From an uncultured bacterium (GTDB lineage: Bacteria; Cyanobacteriota; Vampirovibrionia; Gastranaerophilales; Gastranaerophilaceae): 33,836 nt of DNA. The stretch is taken from contig CAMAGQ010000002.1 of NCBI GenBank assembly GCA_945833895.1, positions 1 through 33,836 on the forward strand. Direction: 5' to 3'. The translations under genes were made by a program, and so were the position numbers. This document shows positions 31,328-33,836 of the stretch, in pieces; the stretch's first letter is position 1; the number at the start of each line of letters is the position of its first letter. Below the pieces are notes generated by a model that saw nothing but the letters and a program-made list of their open reading frames with translations, was not told the DNA's origin and did not search any database.

Positions 31328-31912
31328 TTAAACTTCATCTTCCAACTCATTATAGATGTCAATCGTCAGCGTGCAAATTTTCAAATCTCTGTCAACAAGA
31401 CTTTTTATTGTTTGCTTGTAACACTGCAACAAAGCCTTTGTCAGCCCGTTATCTTCGTTTAAGCGTTCTCTTATAGGATTAGCCAATTCAGGCTCTCTGG
31501 TTTTATCTTCGATTTTATCGGCGACAAAAATAATCTTTTCAAAGTCTGACATTTTAAGTTTTCCGACGGTGTGCCATCTGATTGCCGAAAGAATTTCCTT
31601 ATCGCTGACCCCGAAATCGTGTTCTGCAACGTAAGCACTGACAGGAGCATGCAAAGTTTTGTAGTTTTGTTTTTCAGATTCATCAACATGAACATTTTCG
31701 CAAATCATTTGGAGCATTTTACCTGTTGAAAAACATTTCGCACAGTCATGCAACAAACCCGCAACATAAGCCTTTTTTTCGTTCAAGCCGTACTTTTTAG
31801 CAAGACGGACAGCACATTCTGCAACCCCGATTGAATGCTCGTAACGCTCCTCATCAAGATTGTCTTTTAACCATTCTAACAGTTCATTTTCTTCAATTGA
31901 TATATAATCCAT
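31328..31912 (-). CDS. yqeK: YqeK-type HD hydrolase (diadenosine tetraphosphatase)
   Basis: A 194-residue HD-domain protein. RYEHSIGVAECAVRLA (H26) and GLLHDCAKCF (H55-D56) are the metal ligands, followed by HAPVSAYVAEHDFGV and AIRWHTVGK. YqeK proteins are symmetrical bis(5'-nucleosyl)-tetraphosphatases that cleave Ap4A to two ADP. The start lies 20 bases inside nadD, so the two are translationally coupled. The usual next gene (rsfS, ribosome silencing factor) is replaced here by the HerA-like gene. Confidence 0.93.
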   Translation of the reverse strand: MDYISIEENELLEWLKDNLDEERYEHSIGVAECAVRLAKKYGLNEKKAYVAGLLHDCAKCFSTGKMLQMICENVHVDESEKQNYKTLHAPVSAYVAEHDFGVSDKEILSAIRWHTVGKLKMSDFEKIIFVADKIEDKTREPELANPIRERLNEDNGLTKALLQCYKQTIKSLVDRDLKICTLTIDIYNELEDEV

Positions 31913-32486
31913 TTTCCTCTATGTACTCCATTACTCTTTGCGGAATATCAAATTTTATATCCGCATTTTTATTTTTTAATTTCTCTCGTATTTCAGTTGA
32001 TGAGATATCTTTAAACGGAAGGTTTTGGATTTCAAAGTCGTAACCTTTGTCTTTTAAATAATCTAAATCCGAAACCGAAAAATTATTTTCTCGTTCAAAA
32101 ACAATAAATTTTACAAGTTTTTTTAATTCATCCGTCTTGTACCACGATTCAATTTTACGAAAAGCATCCGTTCCTATAACAAAATAAATTTTCTCAAGGT
32201 TCGGGTATATTTTGTATAATTCAGTGATAGTAAGATATGTGAACGATTTCCCCGCCCGTTTGTATTCAATATCTAAAACTTCAAACTCAGACAAATCCTG
32301 CACCGCAAGTTCAACCATTTTAAGCCTGTGAACGGAAAGGTTTACGTCGCAATCCTTGTGGGGCGGGATACATGCCGGAATAAACAAAAATTTATCAGGC
32401 TTTAATTTATCATAAATGTATTTCGCAACCCTCAAATGTGCATTGTGAATAGGATTGAACGTACCTTGAAAAACACATAATCTCAT
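31893..32486 (-). CDS. nadD: nicotinate-nucleotide adenylyltransferase NadD
   Basis: A 197-residue enzyme that adenylates nicotinic acid mononucleotide to deamido-NAD. The nucleotidyltransferase motif is FQGTFNPIHNAHL (5-17; the family has GGTFDPIHNGH), with FIPACIPPHK, FVIGTDAF and the C-terminal SSTEIREKLK. It begins one base or so after dapL ends and overlaps yqeK by 20 bases. In this window it is the partner of PncC (15595) in NAD synthesis. Confidence 0.96.
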   Translation of the reverse strand: MRLCVFQGTFNPIHNAHLRVAKYIYDKLKPDKFLFIPACIPPHKDCDVNLSVHRLKMVELAVQDLSEFEVLDIEYKRAGKSFTYLTITELYKIYPNLEKIYFVIGTDAFRKIESWYKTDELKKLVKFIVFERENNFSVSDLDYLKDKGYDFEIQNLPFKDISSTEIREKLKNKNADIKFDIPQRVMEYIEENGLYIN

Positions 32487-32489
32487 TTC

Positions 32490-33737
32490 TTAGTATCTGA
32501 ACCCGTCAGCCTTCATTCTGTCGATAACTTCCTGCAATTTTTCGTCACTGCAAACAAAAGATACTCTGAAATATCCTTTTCCGTAAGTTCCGAAAGCATC
32601 ACCCGGAACAACAACTACACCTGATTTTTCCAGTAAATCCTCGCAGAATTTGAACGAAGAGTCATATTTTCTCGGAATTGGAAGCCACAAGTAAAAAGTT
32701 GTCTTTGGCAAATCTTTGTCTTCAATTTCCCAGCCTAATTCTCTCAAGCCTTTAACAAAAATTGCCTGTTTCTTTTTGTAGCCAAGGTTTGATTGCCTTA
32801 TGTAATCGTCGCCTTCAGGAGAGGTCATAATGTACGCACAAGCCTTCTGCAAAGCTCTGAAAATCCCGTTATCAATAGTTGACTTAGCCTTAGCAAACCT
32901 TGAGATAACATCTTTGTTACCGCACATCCAGCCTAAACGCCAGCCTGTGATTGCGTATGGTTTTGATAATGTGTATAATTCAACTGTAACCTCCTTAGCG
33001 TTCGGGAATTCCAACACACTCATCGGTTTATCTTCTTCCTTAAAATAAATATCACAATAAGCGGCATCAGAGATTAACAAAATGTCTTTTTTGCGGCAAA
33101 ATTCAACAACAGATTGAAGATATTCTCTTGTTGCCGATACTCCAAGCGGATTGTTCGGATAATTTATAATTATTGCCTTAACTTTGTTTTCGTCGTAACC
33201 GTCAGCAATCAGTTGTTCAAAAACATCTTCCATTTTAGGTTGATAATTATTTTCTTTTGTCAGCGGGATAGAATATGCCGTTCCGCCTGAACATTTTACC
33301 ATCTGCGAATAAGACGCATACCCCGGATCAGGTATTAATATAATATCTTTCTCATTTTCTTCTTTTTTAGGGTTGATTATAAAACGGATTAAATTTGCCA
33401 AACCGTCTTTTGAACCCAACAAAGAAAAGACTTCGCTGTCATGGTCAAGTTTAACCCCGAAACGCTCTTCCATTCTTTGAGCAACAGCCTGACGGTAATA
33501 CGGTTCGCCTCTTGTTACAGAATAAAGGTGAATATTATCTTCCGTGAGATATTCTTTTAATTTTTCAATCAAAACAGCAGGCGGATTTGCCGTAGGAGCA
33601 CCCATTGACAAAGAAATCGGACTACGGTTTTTCTTGGCAAGCGTGTCAGATAACTGTGCGGTTTTTTCTTTCAGTTTTACCATTATGTACGTGTCTAAAG
33701 CCATTGCTTCGTCATTAAATAAATTTTCCATAATCAT
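32490..33737 (-). CDS. dapL: LL-diaminopimelate aminotransferase (class I/II aminotransferase)
   Basis: A 415-residue PLP enzyme of aminotransferase fold I. The Schiff-base lysine is K259 in TLSKPYAITGWRLGW. Other PLP or substrate sites are GSKDGLANL, PDPGYASY, NYPNNPLGV, LISDAAY and FRVSFV. The tyrosine/aspartate-rich context fits DapL, which transaminates tetrahydrodipicolinate in one step to LL-diaminopimelate, the route used by Cyanobacteria and relatives; a broader aminotransferase cannot be excluded. GAGG lies 10 bases before the ATG. It begins 22 bases after a partial upstream gene, and nadD follows within a few bases. Confidence 0.85.
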   Translation of the reverse strand: MIMENLFNDEAMALDTYIMVKLKEKTAQLSDTLAKKNRSPISLSMGAPTANPPAVLIEKLKEYLTEDNIHLYSVTRGEPYYRQAVAQRMEERFGVKLDHDSEVFSLLGSKDGLANLIRFIINPKKEENEKDIILIPDPGYASYSQMVKCSGGTAYSIPLTKENNYQPKMEDVFEQLIADGYDENKVKAIIINYPNNPLGVSATREYLQSVVEFCRKKDILLISDAAYCDIYFKEEDKPMSVLEFPNAKEVTVELYTLSKPYAITGWRLGWMCGNKDVISRFAKAKSTIDNGIFRALQKACAYIMTSPEGDDYIRQSNLGYKKKQAIFVKGLRELGWEIEDKDLPKTTFYLWLPIPRKYDSSFKFCEDLLEKSGVVVVPGDAFGTYGKGYFRVSFVCSDEKLQEVIDRMKADGFRY

Positions 33738-33758
33738 ATTATATACCTCAACTAATCT

Positions 33759-33836
33759 TTATTCTAATATAACTTTTATGCCTGCATTTGCATCGGACCT
33801 TCCAAAGATGCCGTGACAAACTGCTTTGTATAAGGG
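33759..33836 (-). CDS. partial gene, 3' end only, unknown
   Basis: The minus strand reads an open frame from the window edge to TAA at 33759-33761 (25 codons: PLYKAVCHGIFGRSDANAG and IKVILE). It ends 22 bases before the dapL start on the same strand, the spacing of an operon. The fragment is too short to identify. The reading frame is open but this is weak evidence. Confidence 0.4.
   Translation of the reverse strand, partial: PLYKAVCHGIFGRSDANAGIKVILE

Overview
This is an AT-rich window (roughly a third G+C by eye) of bacterial chromosome. The gene content suggests a gut-type Melainabacterium (Gastranaerophilales, the non-photosynthetic sister lineage of Cyanobacteria). That is inference: LL-diaminopimelate aminotransferase, a heptose-phosphate adenylyltransferase (Gram-negative LPS), a zinc-ribbon MurT, an AMIN-type periplasmic protein, signal-peptide-less EF-hand proteins and the large protein starting MGLAASQARLLT together resemble that group. 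Most of the window is ordinary housekeeping DNA. I see no transposase, phage module, CRISPR array, tRNA or rRNA.

Layout. 23-2422 (-): murT, pdxJ and a small zinc-ribbon protein. 2514-4050 (+): a small membrane protein, then YtxH, DUF948-like and YtxH envelope/stress-type proteins, closed by a strong terminator. 4183-8692 (+): pgpH, ybeY and dgkA overlapping end to start, then a TPR lipoprotein-like secreted protein and a HAD hydrolase. 8710-10777 (-): heptose adenylyltransferase, a repeat-rich intergenic segment, a 64-residue protein and asd. 10981-11886 (+): a helical-repeat protein. 11900-13756 (-): an EF-hand/coiled-coil/CHAP peptidoglycan hydrolase. 13902-16083 (+): radA and the cinA C-terminal amidase, with a pilin remnant between them.

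16158-17933 (-) is an operon of a BlaI/CopY-type repressor, a 126-residue unknown and a secreted protein. 18025-20775 (-) holds a secreted glycine-zipper protein and an atypical membrane glycosyltransferase. 20860-21444 (-) is the tRNA threonylcarbamoyladenosine gene Sua5/YrdC. From 21545 to 26005 lie lineage-type genes: an EF-hand protein, a probable structured non-coding RNA, an AMIN protein on the other strand, a protein with a periodic seven-cysteine tail, and the 688-residue MGLAASQARLLT protein. 26114-29016 (+): pgi, a secreted unknown and trxB. 29045-33836 (-): a partial gene, dapL, nadD, yqeK and a 736-residue protein that looks like an inactivated HerA-type ATPase joined to a PcrA-type C-terminal domain.

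The most unusual items are the inactivated HerA-like protein (29045-31255), the orphan structured RNA (about 22233-22448), the Cys-tail protein (23388-23738), the glycosyltransferase with a cysteine-containing C-terminal module (19210-20775), the BlaI operon without a BlaR sensor, and the tandem/inverted-repeat element at 9227-9517. None of them makes a complete, clearly new multi-gene system on its own.
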